Positions 6,738-15,281 of a stretch of DNA of 30,570 bases are shown piece by piece. A program made the position numbers and the translations under genes. The notes below the pieces were generated by a model. The model was given only the letters and a program-made list of their open reading frames with translations, was not told the origin of the DNA and searched no databases. This DNA comes from an uncultured Clostridia bacterium (GTDB lineage Bacteria > Bacillota > Clostridia > UBA1381 > UMGS1253), in contig CAKSHB010000017.1 of assembly GCA_934456295.1 (NCBI GenBank), positions 1 through 30,570 on the forward strand, in the 5' to 3' direction. The first letter of the stretch is position 1, and each line of letters begins with the position of its first letter.

Positions 6738-6917
6738 TTAATTCTGGCTGCGCACAATTGCATAATCATCACCTGCACGAAAATACGGACATTCGCAAAA
6801 ATCGCCGTTCACAAAGCGGTACATTTCGTCCTCGTCGAGATCCATGAGACAGGTATAACACTCATAGTCCTCGTCATAGCTGTAATTTATACAAAATTCG
6901 CAGTTTGCTTTTGCCAT
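6738..6917 (-). CDS. Small cysteine-rich acidic protein (DUF6472-like)
   Basis: A 59-residue protein of unknown function. It carries four or five cysteines in a CEFC...CYTC...CECPYF arrangement, with a strongly acidic centre (DLDEDEMYRFVNGDF). This resembles a family of roughly 60-residue clostridial proteins that I recall as DUF6472; that name comes from memory and was not searched. The cysteine spacing suggests a metal site, probably zinc. The ATG at 6917 has a GGGAG site 6 nt upstream; the frame open to 6965 adds residues without a ribosome binding site. It has its own consensus promoter and terminator, so it is expressed alone and probably in growing cells. Confidence 0.8.
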   Translation of the reverse strand: MAKANCEFCINYSYDEDYECYTCLMDLDEDEMYRFVNGDFCECPYFRAGDDYAIVRSQN

Positions 6918-6997
6918 AATAATCTCCCGTTCCGCCGGCGCTTTAATTTTGCATGAGGCAGACATGAAAAAACTTTACGCTGTGTCCGCTCATACAT

Positions 6998-7025
6998 AGT
7001 ATACCACTGCGCACTTTTTTGTCAA
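6998..7025 (-). promoter_or_regulatory. Strong sigma-A promoter of the 59-residue gene
   Basis: On the minus strand consensus TTGACA and TATACT are separated by 16 bp, about 80 nt before the start codon at 6917. Confidence 0.85.
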
Positions 7026-7069
7026 GCGTTAAAAAGAAAGCATGGCGGGGACGAAAAATGCAAAAAAAT

Positions 7070-7112
7070 TATAAAAAAGGTCAAAAATGCAGGAAATACA
7101 AATTTGACCTTT
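7070..7112 (-). terminator. Terminator after the 63-residue gene
   Basis: AAAGGTCAAA (7076-7085) and TTTGACCTTT (7103-7112) form a 10-bp stem with a 17-nt loop; a T-rich tail follows on the minus strand. Confidence 0.85.
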
Positions 7113-7141
7113 CTTATGAGCCGGTTTAAAAAACCAATCTG

Positions 7142-7333
7142 TTAATTTTTTCCGAACGGAGGTCTGAAATCATATACATCTTTGTATGAATCAAGTTCCT
7201 CGTCCGATTGCGGCGATGTCGGAATTAGTCCCGTGCAGTCGTTCACCGAGCTTGAATTCACGATGTCGGCATCATCAAAAAAATCGCTGACATATCTGTG
7301 GCCGCGTATTTTCGGATTATTTTTGCTTTTCAT
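7142..7333 (-). CDS. Uncharacterised 63-residue acidic protein
   Basis: Unrecognised. I start it at ATG 7333, which gives MKSKNNPKIRGHRYVSDFFDD and then a Ser/Asp-rich stretch ending DFRPPFGKN. A GGAG lies 12 nt upstream, a little far; a longer frame to 7375 has no ribosome binding site. The basic start followed by an acidic, probably disordered tail has no cysteines and no membrane segment. It is divergent from murA and ends at a clear terminator. The function cannot be inferred. Confidence 0.6.
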   Translation of the reverse strand: MKSKNNPKIRGHRYVSDFFDDADIVNSSSVNDCTGLIPTSPQSDEELDSYKDVYDFRPPFGKN

Positions 7334-7518
7334 AATTTTATCACACTCCTCAACCGTAATATGGCGCAAAAACATAATTTATATGTGTGTAAAAATCTTC
7401 TCAGGATAGTGCGTGCTTATGATGAAAAAATCGGCAGATAAATAATTTATAAATTTCGTATTTCATCTTAATAAACGGCAAGAATAATACCGAATAAAAA
7501 TCTGCGGGGTGAAATAAT

Positions 7519-8775
7519 TTGGAAAAAAATGAAAGAATTATAGTAAAAAAATCGCAGCCGCTGTCGGGAACGATAACCGTAAACGGTTCAAAAAATGCCT
7601 CACTGCCGATACTTGCAGCCACACTTTTATGCGACGGTGAGTGTGTTATCAAAAACATTGCGCCGCTCAGCGATGTAAACCTTATGTGTATGCTGCTCGA
7701 ACGCCTCGGCGCAAAAACAGTGAGGGAGAATATGCAGGTGCGTGTATCTGTGCCGAGAATAAAGTGCCATACGGCGCCGTATGAACTTGTCAGCAAAATG
7801 CGCGCGTCATTTCTTGTGATGGGACCGCTTCTGGCACGTGCGGGACATACACGCATAAGCCTCCCCGGCGGATGCCCCATAGGGCAAAGACCGGTCGATT
7901 TACATTTGAAAGGCTTTGCGGCAATGGGAGCAAAAATAACCCGCGGAAACGGGTATATTGAGGCACGTGCGGACAAGCTTTGTGCGGCAAAAATCTATCT
8001 TGACTTCCCGAGCGTCGGTGCAACCGAAAATCTGATAATGGCGGCAGCGCTCACAGACGGGCAGACAATCATCGAAAATGCCGCGACAGAGCCGGAGGTA
8101 GTTGATTTGGCGGATTTTTTGAACAAAGCTGGGGCAAAAGTGGGCGGCGCCGGCAGCGGCACTGTATGCGTTGAGGGAGTAAAAAGCCTTACGGGAGTGT
8201 GCCATGATGTTATTCCGGACAGAATTGAGGCAGGAACATACATGGCGGCGGCAGCCGTGACACACGGCGCGCTTACGATAGAGAATGTTATTGCAGACCA
8301 CATCAAGCCTGTGAGTGCAAAACTGAGGGAGATGGGGGCGGTAGTTGAGGAAAAGGAAAAATCAATATATATCGATGCGTCGGGAAAGCTGAAAAGCGTT
8401 GATATAAAAACTCTTCCGTACCCGGGGTTTCCAACAGATATGCAGGCACAGATGACGGCGCTCATGAGCAATGCCGACGGAACGGGAATTGTGGTTGAAA
8501 CGATATTTGAAAACAGGTTTTTGTACGTACCGGAGCTTTTGCGCATGGGGGCACATATAAAAATTGACGGCAGAAGCGCCATAGTTGAAGAAACACGCTC
8601 TATGAGCGGCGCACGTGTGAATGCGACCGATTTGCGTTCGGGAGCTGCGCTGATTTTGGCAGGGCTTGCGGCGAAAGGCGACACGGAAATCGGCAGTATT
8701 GAGCACATAGACAGAGGCTATTATAATATTGTTGAAAAGCTACAAAACGTTGGGGCAAATATTGTCAGAACTTAG
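7519..8775 (+). CDS. murA: UDP-N-acetylglucosamine 1-carboxyvinyltransferase (MurA)
   Basis: First committed step of peptidoglycan synthesis: transfer of enolpyruvate from PEP to UDP-GlcNAc in the cytoplasm. The 418-residue protein has the full family length. It shows the PEP-binding lysine in NGSKNA (K25), the catalytic cysteine loop GGCPIGQRPVDLH (C119, the fosfomycin target), and the substrate segments PDRIEAGTYM and YPGFPTDMQAQ. The start is TTG at 7519, with GGGGTGA 6 nt upstream and no in-frame ATG nearby. Firmicutes often carry two MurA paralogues; which one this is cannot be told here. No clear GC-rich terminator follows, so some read-through into the lyase gene is possible. Confidence 0.97.
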   Translation: MEKNERIIVKKSQPLSGTITVNGSKNASLPILAATLLCDGECVIKNIAPLSDVNLMCMLLERLGAKTVRENMQVRVSVPRIKCHTAPYELVSKMRASFLVMGPLLARAGHTRISLPGGCPIGQRPVDLHLKGFAAMGAKITRGNGYIEARADKLCAAKIYLDFPSVGATENLIMAAALTDGQTIIENAATEPEVVDLADFLNKAGAKVGGAGSGTVCVEGVKSLTGVCHDVIPDRIEAGTYMAAAAVTHGALTIENVIADHIKPVSAKLREMGAVVEEKEKSIYIDASGKLKSVDIKTLPYPGFPTDMQAQMTALMSNADGTGIVVETIFENRFLYVPELLRMGAHIKIDGRSAIVEETRSMSGARVNATDLRSGAALILAGLAAKGDTEIGSIEHIDRGYYNIVEKLQNVGANIVRT

Positions 8776-8799
8776 ATAATATGTTTTAATATAATATTA

Positions 8800-8828
8800 T
8801 TGCAATTATGTGCCGGATAATATATACT
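8800..8828 (+). promoter_or_regulatory. Sigma-A promoter of the lyase gene
   Basis: TTGCAA (8800-8805) and TATACT (8823-8828) are separated by 17 bp. The start is predicted about 40 nt before the ATG at 8874. Confidence 0.8.
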
Positions 8829-8873
8829 AAAAGTGTATTTAACGAAAAAGTTACAAAATGCACGGAGGTGTAT

Positions 8874-11800
8874 ATGATGGGAAAACGGGAGAGTAAAAAT
8901 GTAAGGTCTTTTGTAAGTTTGGCTCTTGCGGCCGTAATGATTTTCGGCAGTTTTTTTGATTTCGGAACGGCAAAAACCGCTTTTGCCGCAAAAAAACAGG
9001 AGGCTGTCACAAAGGACGGAACGTTGATTATGGAGGTTGAGCAGCTTCCGTATGACAAGGAGAACATTGAGCTGACAACGGAGGGGGATTTGTCGGGCGG
9101 AAAAGCGCTGAAGGTTCTGACAGACCACAAAACAAAGCCCGATAAAACACAGCAGGCTGATATCGACTTTTCGTTTAAGGCTGACGTTGCGGCAAATTAT
9201 ATAGTGTGGGTGAGAAATACATCGCGTCCCTCGTCGGGGGATACGGCATGGGTTTCTCTGAGCGGCGGTGCATACAATATGATAAACCTTGAAGGCTCAG
9301 AGAATAAATTCGGCTGGACAAAAATTGCAGCGCTGTATGTAGGAGAAGGAGAAACGGGAAGTGTGCGCCTTGTAAGAAGGCAGAGATTTTCCGTTGTGTT
9401 TGACAAATTCATTGTAACAAAAAATAAATTTTTTATACCCACGGACGAAAATCAGGACACATCGACCGTGACCGAGATGAGGCTTCCCGAGGACGAATAT
9501 CCGGCGCCGACGCTTAAGCCGACGCAGAACGAACACCCGAGGCTTATGTTTAGGCAGCAGGATATATCAAAGATAAAAAGCAACATGGACGAGGAACAGA
9601 ATAAGGCGTCATACGACATGTGGCAGAATTTTTTAAACTCCGAGCTTGACGGAAAGCTTCCGCAGCCGAAGTCGGGCGGCACAAACTACAGTTCAAGCGT
9701 AATCAACCGTATTGAGGCATATGCTCTGGATTATGCGCTGAATAAGAATGAGCAGAGAGGACGCAAAGCGATTGAGGCGGTGAACGACTATGCAAATACG
9801 GTAGTATTTGACGGCGATTCGTTGAATTACCGCAAAAGAGGACAAATAATTTTCACTTTTGCCGAAGTTTATGACTGGTGTTACGATATACTGACAGAAG
9901 ATGAAAGAAAACATATAATCTCACAGTGCGAAGTTATTGCAACAGAGCTTGATATGGGGTATCCGCCGCGCGGACAGGGCGCTGTATGCGGACACGGCGG
10001 AGAGCCGAACCTTCTGCGCGATTTGCTCGCATTCGGTATTGCAACGTATGATGAGCGCCCCGACATATATAACTTTGTGGCGGGAAGAATACTCAGCGAA
10101 TTTACCGAAACGAGGAATTATTGGTATGCCGCAAACAATCACCATCAGGGCAATTCCTACGGTGCATACAGAGGCAATTGTGAGGCGTGGTCAAACTATT
10201 TGTTTTATGCGATGTCGGGCGTAACGCCGTTTTCGGACGAACAGGAATATTTTGCATATGAATGGCTGTATGCAAGACGTCCCGACGGACAGAGTTTTCG
10301 TGACGGCGACGACTATCATGAGGAATCGGGCGCGGGAAACTACTGGAAAGGCTGGTACTCAACGCTGTTTGCGCTGACGAGTGTGTACGACAATGACTAT
10401 GAGAAACGCGAGCTTTTGCGTGAGGACACAAATCTTGCGTCATATTCAAACCAGTATTCAATGATGACAGCATCGCAGGTTCTTATAATGAATAATCCGC
10501 ACAATGACGGCAAGCCTGTTTCGCAGCTGCCGCTTACGAAGTATTTTGCTTCGCCGCAGGGCATGATGATTGCGCGTACGGGCTGGAATGACGGCGTTAA
10601 AGCGCCCGATGTTGTGGCGCTTATGAATATAAGCGAGCTTTGGGGCGGAAATCATGACCACCTTGACGCCGGCAATTTCCAGATTTATTATAAGGGCATA
10701 CTTGCGAGTGAATCGGGCGATTATGGCGACGGTTACGGTACGGCGCATGATATAAACTATAACAAGCGTTCGATTGCGCATAATACGATTTCGATATATG
10801 ACCCGAATGAAAAATTTATTATGTATAACAAAGAGGCGGCAAATGACGGCGGACAGCGCATACCGAATAACGGTACGGAGCCGGCAAAAATGGATGTCTG
10901 GATGAACGGTGAGTACAACCGTGCAACAGTGCTTGCGCATGAGTTCGGGCCCGACCCGATACGCCCCGAGTATACATATATAAGCGGTGATATAACAAAG
11001 GCATATTCGTCGTCAAAAGCAAAAGAGGTTCTGCGCTCAATGCTGTTTATGCCTCTTGAGGACGAAAATCATCCTGCGGTTATGATTGTTATGGACAAAG
11101 TTGAGTCGAGCGATGCATCGTTTAAAAAGAGCTGGCTTCTGCATACGCAGGAGGAGCCGCAGGTTGACGGCAGCAAAACCATAGTGACGCGCCGCGAGAA
11201 GCAGTATAACGGCAGAATGGTTGTTGAAACGCTTTTGCCGAAATCGGCTGAAATTACAAAAATCGGCGGCGAGGGCAAAGAGAGCTGGGTTGACGGAAAA
11301 AATTATCCTTCATCGGTAAAATATAAGCCCGAGAGTGATTCTGAGGCAAAGGGCTGGGGCAGAGTTGAGATTTCCCCGAAAGGGAAGAATACGCTTGATT
11401 ACTACCTGAATGTTATGACTGTTTCCGATGCTGACACACAGGCGCCCGATTTACAGTCGGCGCTTATTGAGAATGATGACATTGCCGGAGCGGTTATTTC
11501 GGACAGAGTTGCCGTTTTTGCAAAAAATAAGGAACGCATAAGTAAAAGTCTGACATTTGACATACCTGCGGAGGGCAGATATAAGGTATTTGCCGGAGGG
11601 TTGCGCGACGGTACATGGAAAACACAGGACGGAACAACATTTATAGTTACAAAAGACGGGGCGGCAGGATATTTTGAAAGCAGCGGCGGCGCTGTTACGC
11701 TCACATACGTCAGCCCAAACAACAGGCGTGAGGAGATTGTCGGTGTAATTGATGAAAGCGATGATATCGGCATAAGAATAAATAACGCATTTTTGTACTC

Positions 11801-12536
11801 TGACGTAAAGCCTGTGCTTGAGGACGGAAGAACTCTTCTTCCCATGCGTGCGATATTTGAGGCGCTCGGCGCACAGGTATCGTGGAACGAAGAAAGCAAA
11901 ACTGCCGAGGCAAAAATCGGCGAAGTTACAATACGGCTTACGGAAAATTCAAAAACCGCATATGTAAACGGTGGGGCAACAGAGCTTGATGTGCCGGCAA
12001 AAATACTGGACGGACGCTTTGTTGTGCCGGTGAGATTTGTTGCGGAGGCAAGCGGAGCAAAGGTTGAATGGGACCGGTTTGCACGGATTGTTGACATAAC
12101 GGTATCAAAGTCGGGCGCATCAAAACCGGGCGTGTTCAGAGATGGCATAGCAAAAATTATCGGCTGCACAAGCAACAGTGTCGGCGATAATGACAGAGGC
12201 GAAAACTCATATGACGGCGATTTGACGACGGTTTGGGCGACCAACGGAATAGGTGAGGCGATTGTATACGAATTTGATAAGGAATATACGATTGAATCGG
12301 TATTTCTGAGGCTCAATAAGGCGACGGAGCGTATAGCATATTTTGATTTGGAATATTCAAATGACGGAGTAAACTTTACAAAAATAGGCTCATATGCCGC
12401 AAACGGTACGACGGAAACAGAAGTATTTACTCTGCCGAGTTCCGTAAGTGCAAAATATATCAAATATATAGCAAAAGGAAACAACACGAGTGAATGGCAT
12501 GCTATATATGAGATTGAATTTAACGTAAAAAAATAA
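8874..12536 (+). CDS. Secreted heparinase II/III-like polysaccharide lyase with stalk and F5/8-C domains
   Basis: A 1220-residue exported protein, probably cleaving uronic-acid-containing polysaccharides by beta-elimination. It has a signal peptide (cleavage near AFA-AK, about residue 39), then a jelly-roll-like N-terminal region. An alpha-toroid follows at about 220-530 (HPRLMFRQQDI; H423-H424 in NNHHQGNS). The heparinase II/III beta-sandwich comes next, with GGNHDHLDAGNF (H594, H596), D616 and H636, which line up with the catalytic and zinc ligands of Pedobacter heparinase II. A copper-amine-oxidase-like stalk domain spans about 966-1080, and an F5/8 type C (discoidin) domain about 1090-1220. 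The ATG at 8874 has GGAGG about 5 nt upstream. There are no transporter or sulfatase neighbours, so the substrate is open. The stalk domain may link the enzyme to the cell surface. Confidence 0.9.
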   Translation: MMGKRESKNVRSFVSLALAAVMIFGSFFDFGTAKTAFAAKKQEAVTKDGTLIMEVEQLPYDKENIELTTEGDLSGGKALKVLTDHKTKPDKTQQADIDFSFKADVAANYIVWVRNTSRPSSGDTAWVSLSGGAYNMINLEGSENKFGWTKIAALYVGEGETGSVRLVRRQRFSVVFDKFIVTKNKFFIPTDENQDTSTVTEMRLPEDEYPAPTLKPTQNEHPRLMFRQQDISKIKSNMDEEQNKASYDMWQNFLNSELDGKLPQPKSGGTNYSSSVINRIEAYALDYALNKNEQRGRKAIEAVNDYANTVVFDGDSLNYRKRGQIIFTFAEVYDWCYDILTEDERKHIISQCEVIATELDMGYPPRGQGAVCGHGGEPNLLRDLLAFGIATYDERPDIYNFVAGRILSEFTETRNYWYAANNHHQGNSYGAYRGNCEAWSNYLFYAMSGVTPFSDEQEYFAYEWLYARRPDGQSFRDGDDYHEESGAGNYWKGWYSTLFALTSVYDNDYEKRELLREDTNLASYSNQYSMMTASQVLIMNNPHNDGKPVSQLPLTKYFASPQGMMIARTGWNDGVKAPDVVALMNISELWGGNHDHLDAGNFQIYYKGILASESGDYGDGYGTAHDINYNKRSIAHNTISIYDPNEKFIMYNKEAANDGGQRIPNNGTEPAKMDVWMNGEYNRATVLAHEFGPDPIRPEYTYISGDITKAYSSSKAKEVLRSMLFMPLEDENHPAVMIVMDKVESSDASFKKSWLLHTQEEPQVDGSKTIVTRREKQYNGRMVVETLLPKSAEITKIGGEGKESWVDGKNYPSSVKYKPESDSEAKGWGRVEISPKGKNTLDYYLNVMTVSDADTQAPDLQSALIENDDIAGAVISDRVAVFAKNKERISKSLTFDIPAEGRYKVFAGGLRDGTWKTQDGTTFIVTKDGAAGYFESSGGAVTLTYVSPNNRREEIVGVIDESDDIGIRINNAFLYSDVKPVLEDGRTLLPMRAIFEALGAQVSWNEESKTAEAKIGEVTIRLTENSKTAYVNGGATELDVPAKILDGRFVVPVRFVAEASGAKVEWDRFARIVDITVSKSGASKPGVFRDGIAKIIGCTSNSVGDNDRGENSYDGDLTTVWATNGIGEAIVYEFDKEYTIESVFLRLNKATERIAYFDLEYSNDGVNFTKIGSYAANGTTETEVFTLPSSVSAKYIKYIAKGNNTSEWHAIYEIEFNVKK

Positions 12537-12572
12537 AAAGCTGTTTAATAACAGATATACCCCCAATATAAA

Positions 12573-12605
12573 AACTCTCCCGTATTTTTTCGGGAGAGTT
12601 TTTTT
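12573..12605. terminator. Bidirectional terminator
   Basis: AACTCTCCCG (12573-12582) and CGGGAGAGTT (12591-12600) form a 10-bp stem with T-rich tails on both strands. It serves the lyase gene and the converging nucleotidyltransferase gene. Confidence 0.92.
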
Positions 12606-12644
12606 CGCAAACAACATGGTTTTGCGGATAAATGTTTATTGCGG

Positions 12645-15086
12645 TCAGGAGTTCAGTATCTTATTTATCTTGTCGGTGATATCTGCGGCAAGCTCCTGCG
12701 CTGCTTCCATACTTACACCTTCGCTTATTATATTCATGGCAGGGAGTGCTCTGTCGGGAACGACCAGCACCCAGCCGCTTTCGCTCATGATTTTTATTCC
12801 GTCGGTAAAATCGGTTTCACTGTCCTCATAGCGTTTTGTGAGAGCTTTTATTACGGAGCCTTTTTGCTCACTGCGGCAATATATCTTGTTGTCGGTGATA
12901 AAATATTCTTCAATCTGCGAGGCGAGCGATGACATTGTCTGATTTTTTTCGCTCAGATAAACAAGCAGCCTGAGAAGTGAACCGACACCGTCAAAATGCA
13001 GCACAAATTGTTGCTCGCTGCCCTGTGCGGCAACCGTACGCATAAAATCGGAGGTTTCGATTTTTGTATATATGACATTTTTGCCGTTCTGTTCCGCAAG
13101 CCTTGCAAGTGCGCGCGGCGCCGATACGGGCATTACGATGTTTTTTTCGGGAGCGCTGCGCATTGATGCCGCAATATCTGCCGCCATAACATCGGTTTTG
13201 CTGAGTGTGTGTCCCTGTTCGTCTACAAGCAGTAGATTTTCACATTCGCTGTCAAGAACTGCACCGAACAGAAATCCTTCGTTTTTTACTCTTGCGGCAA
13301 AAGAACTGAAAGCGTCTGATGACGGCGGCATTATATTTTCGGCGCTTATGAAGGCTTCGGCGCCGATTTCGCCGCATATCCGGCAGATTATGTCGGAGGC
13401 AACGGGACTTTGTGTGTTTACGAGAATTTTTTTGCCGAGAGGCTCTTCGCTTTCACGTTTCAGAATATCGCGTATATAAAATTCCTTATAATTTTTTATA
13501 TCAACGATTTTTCTGACATTGCCGCCCTCCGCACGCACGAAATCTTCGCGTTCATACAGTTTTTCGAGGTTTCGCTGCTGCTTTGAGGATATGTCGCAGC
13601 CGTTATTGTCCATGAGCACGATTTTTGCATAATGACCGTCTGCGTGTTCGTCTGTGTGTATGTGAACGCCGCCGTCAAGGTTGTAGAAACGCAGGGCAAA
13701 GCGCGTCATTGCCCCGAGCTGTGCGTCAAAGTTATATACCTCGCATCCCGACGACATAAGCCCGCTCATAAACGATTTTGCAAGCATGTCAGCGGAGGCG
13801 CTGCCGCATGAGCTTACGGCGATACGTCCGTTTTTTGCAAGTGCGCCGAATGCCGCGCCGGCTGTGCATGCGATTTCGGGCGTAATGTCAACGCCGACCT
13901 CACCATATATGCGTCCTGCCTCAAAAAGTGTTTTGCGGCGCACGTTTTCCCATACGAGGTTTGTGTGAACCTGGGTATGAGCTTCGACAGCCTTGCCGGG
14001 CCAGAGCTTTATTGAGGGCTTTATAACGCAGCCTTCGCCGATTTTGCACATGTCGCCTATGACGGATTGCTCATAAACGCAGACAGACGGCTTCAGAATT
14101 GCTTTCTCGCCGATAATGCATGCGCGCAGCTGACAGAAGGAGCCTATGTGGGTTTTTGCGCCGATAATGCTTTTTTTGATATTTGCAAAGCTGCCGATAT
14201 GCGAGCCGCTTTCTATTATGGTATATTCGCCGATGTGAGCGTTTTCGCCTATATGCACGTTGCTGCCGATGTATACTGGAGCACAAAGCTCTGCGCCCGG
14301 CTCAATTGTTACATTTTTGCCGACATATATGCCGTCGGATATCTGTTGTGACGAAAATGACGCCGAAACCTTGTTTGAGAGCATGTCGTGCTGACACGAC
14401 ATGTATGCAAAGCTGTCGCCTATATCGCACCAGTATCCGTCGCTGACATAGCCGAAAAGATTTTTCTTTTCATGCATGAGCGCCGGGAAAATGTCGCATG
14501 AAAAGTCGAGCGGGGTTTTGTCGGGCAAAACGTCAAAAATACTGCGCTCAAGTATATATATTCCTGTGTTTGCGGTGTCGCTTATGACCTCGCCCCAGTC
14601 GGGCTTTTCGATAAAACGTGTAATTCTGCCGTCTTTGTCTGTGACAACAACGCCGTATTCAAGAGGAGAGTCAACCTTTTTTAAGACAATTGTGGCATCG
14701 GCGCCGCTGCTTTTATGAAAATCCGCCGCATCGCTCAGGTCGATATCGGTCAGAGCGTCGCCGCTTATGACGAGGAATGCGGAATCGGGGTCGGAGTTAA
14801 GAAAAGAAAGTGCATTTCTGACACTGCCTGCCGTACCGAGCGGGTTTTTTTCGTTAAAATATGTCACGGAAACTCCGAAGTCGCTTCCGTCGCCGAAAAA
14901 TTCGGTGATTTCCTCCGAAAGATAGCGCGTTGTAATTCCGATGTCGGTAATGCGGTGCTTTTTCAAAAGCTCAACAGTGTATTCAATTACAGGCTTGTCA
15001 AGCAGCTTTACCATTGGTTTTGGTTTTGTGCATGTCAGCGGACGCAGTCTGCTCCCTTCGCCGCCTGCCATAATAATTGCCTTCAC
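12645..15086 (-). CDS. Sugar-1-phosphate nucleotidyltransferase fused to a degenerate phosphomannomutase domain
   Basis: An 813-residue protein. Residues 1-235 are a nucleotidyltransferase that would activate a sugar phosphate (signature GGEGSRLRPLT at 8-18, metal Asp in ISGDALTDID). Residues about 250-375 are left-handed beta-helix hexapeptide repeats. Residues about 385-813 resemble a phosphomannomutase/phosphoglucomutase. In that last part the phosphoserine loop (normally TASHNP-like) reads HTDEHADGH at 477-485, and the metal loop (normally DGDADR) reads DSECEN at 612-617, so mutase activity is unlikely. The start is GTG at 15086, with GAGGAG 6 nt upstream. Such proteins are usually annotated as mannose-1-phosphate guanylyltransferase; the nucleotide and sugar are not certain. 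It is a single-gene unit, divergent from spoIIP. Confidence 0.88.
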   Translation of the reverse strand: MKAIIMAGGEGSRLRPLTCTKPKPMVKLLDKPVIEYTVELLKKHRITDIGITTRYLSEEITEFFGDGSDFGVSVTYFNEKNPLGTAGSVRNALSFLNSDPDSAFLVISGDALTDIDLSDAADFHKSSGADATIVLKKVDSPLEYGVVVTDKDGRITRFIEKPDWGEVISDTANTGIYILERSIFDVLPDKTPLDFSCDIFPALMHEKKNLFGYVSDGYWCDIGDSFAYMSCQHDMLSNKVSASFSSQQISDGIYVGKNVTIEPGAELCAPVYIGSNVHIGENAHIGEYTIIESGSHIGSFANIKKSIIGAKTHIGSFCQLRACIIGEKAILKPSVCVYEQSVIGDMCKIGEGCVIKPSIKLWPGKAVEAHTQVHTNLVWENVRRKTLFEAGRIYGEVGVDITPEIACTAGAAFGALAKNGRIAVSSCGSASADMLAKSFMSGLMSSGCEVYNFDAQLGAMTRFALRFYNLDGGVHIHTDEHADGHYAKIVLMDNNGCDISSKQQRNLEKLYEREDFVRAEGGNVRKIVDIKNYKEFYIRDILKRESEEPLGKKILVNTQSPVASDIICRICGEIGAEAFISAENIMPPSSDAFSSFAARVKNEGFLFGAVLDSECENLLLVDEQGHTLSKTDVMAADIAASMRSAPEKNIVMPVSAPRALARLAEQNGKNVIYTKIETSDFMRTVAAQGSEQQFVLHFDGVGSLLRLLVYLSEKNQTMSSLASQIEEYFITDNKIYCRSEQKGSVIKALTKRYEDSETDFTDGIKIMSESGWVLVVPDRALPAMNIISEGVSMEAAQELAADITDKINKILNS

Positions 15087-15206
15087 GTTAATCTCCTCAC
15101 TTTGGTTATAATAATTTAAAACCCAATCCTTTTTTTGCGTATTTGGATTTTATGCTGTAATATTATTTGCCCAAAGACGGAAGTTTATACATATATTGCA
15201 TATGAC

Positions 15207-15240
15207 GTAATAAAAAAATATGCGCTTTCATATATATGAA
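15207..15240 (+). promoter_or_regulatory. Weak sigma-E-like promoter and palindrome before spoIIP
   Basis: GTAATAAA, 14 bp, CATATATA fits the sigma-E pattern only partly (about 5 of 8 in each box). The -10 lies in a perfect palindrome, TTCATATATATGAA (15227-15240). If it is real, transcription would begin near 15243, favouring the ATG at 15282. Confidence 0.3.
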
Positions 15241-15281
15241 TAAGGACAACCGTGCCAAAATCGATGAGAGGGACAAAAGCT

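Noticed and set aside
11402..12487. Long minus-strand open frame (361 codons) opposite the lyase gene
   Set aside because: It is a shadow of a strongly supported gene; the translation is Ser/Thr-rich without domain signatures or a ribosome binding site.
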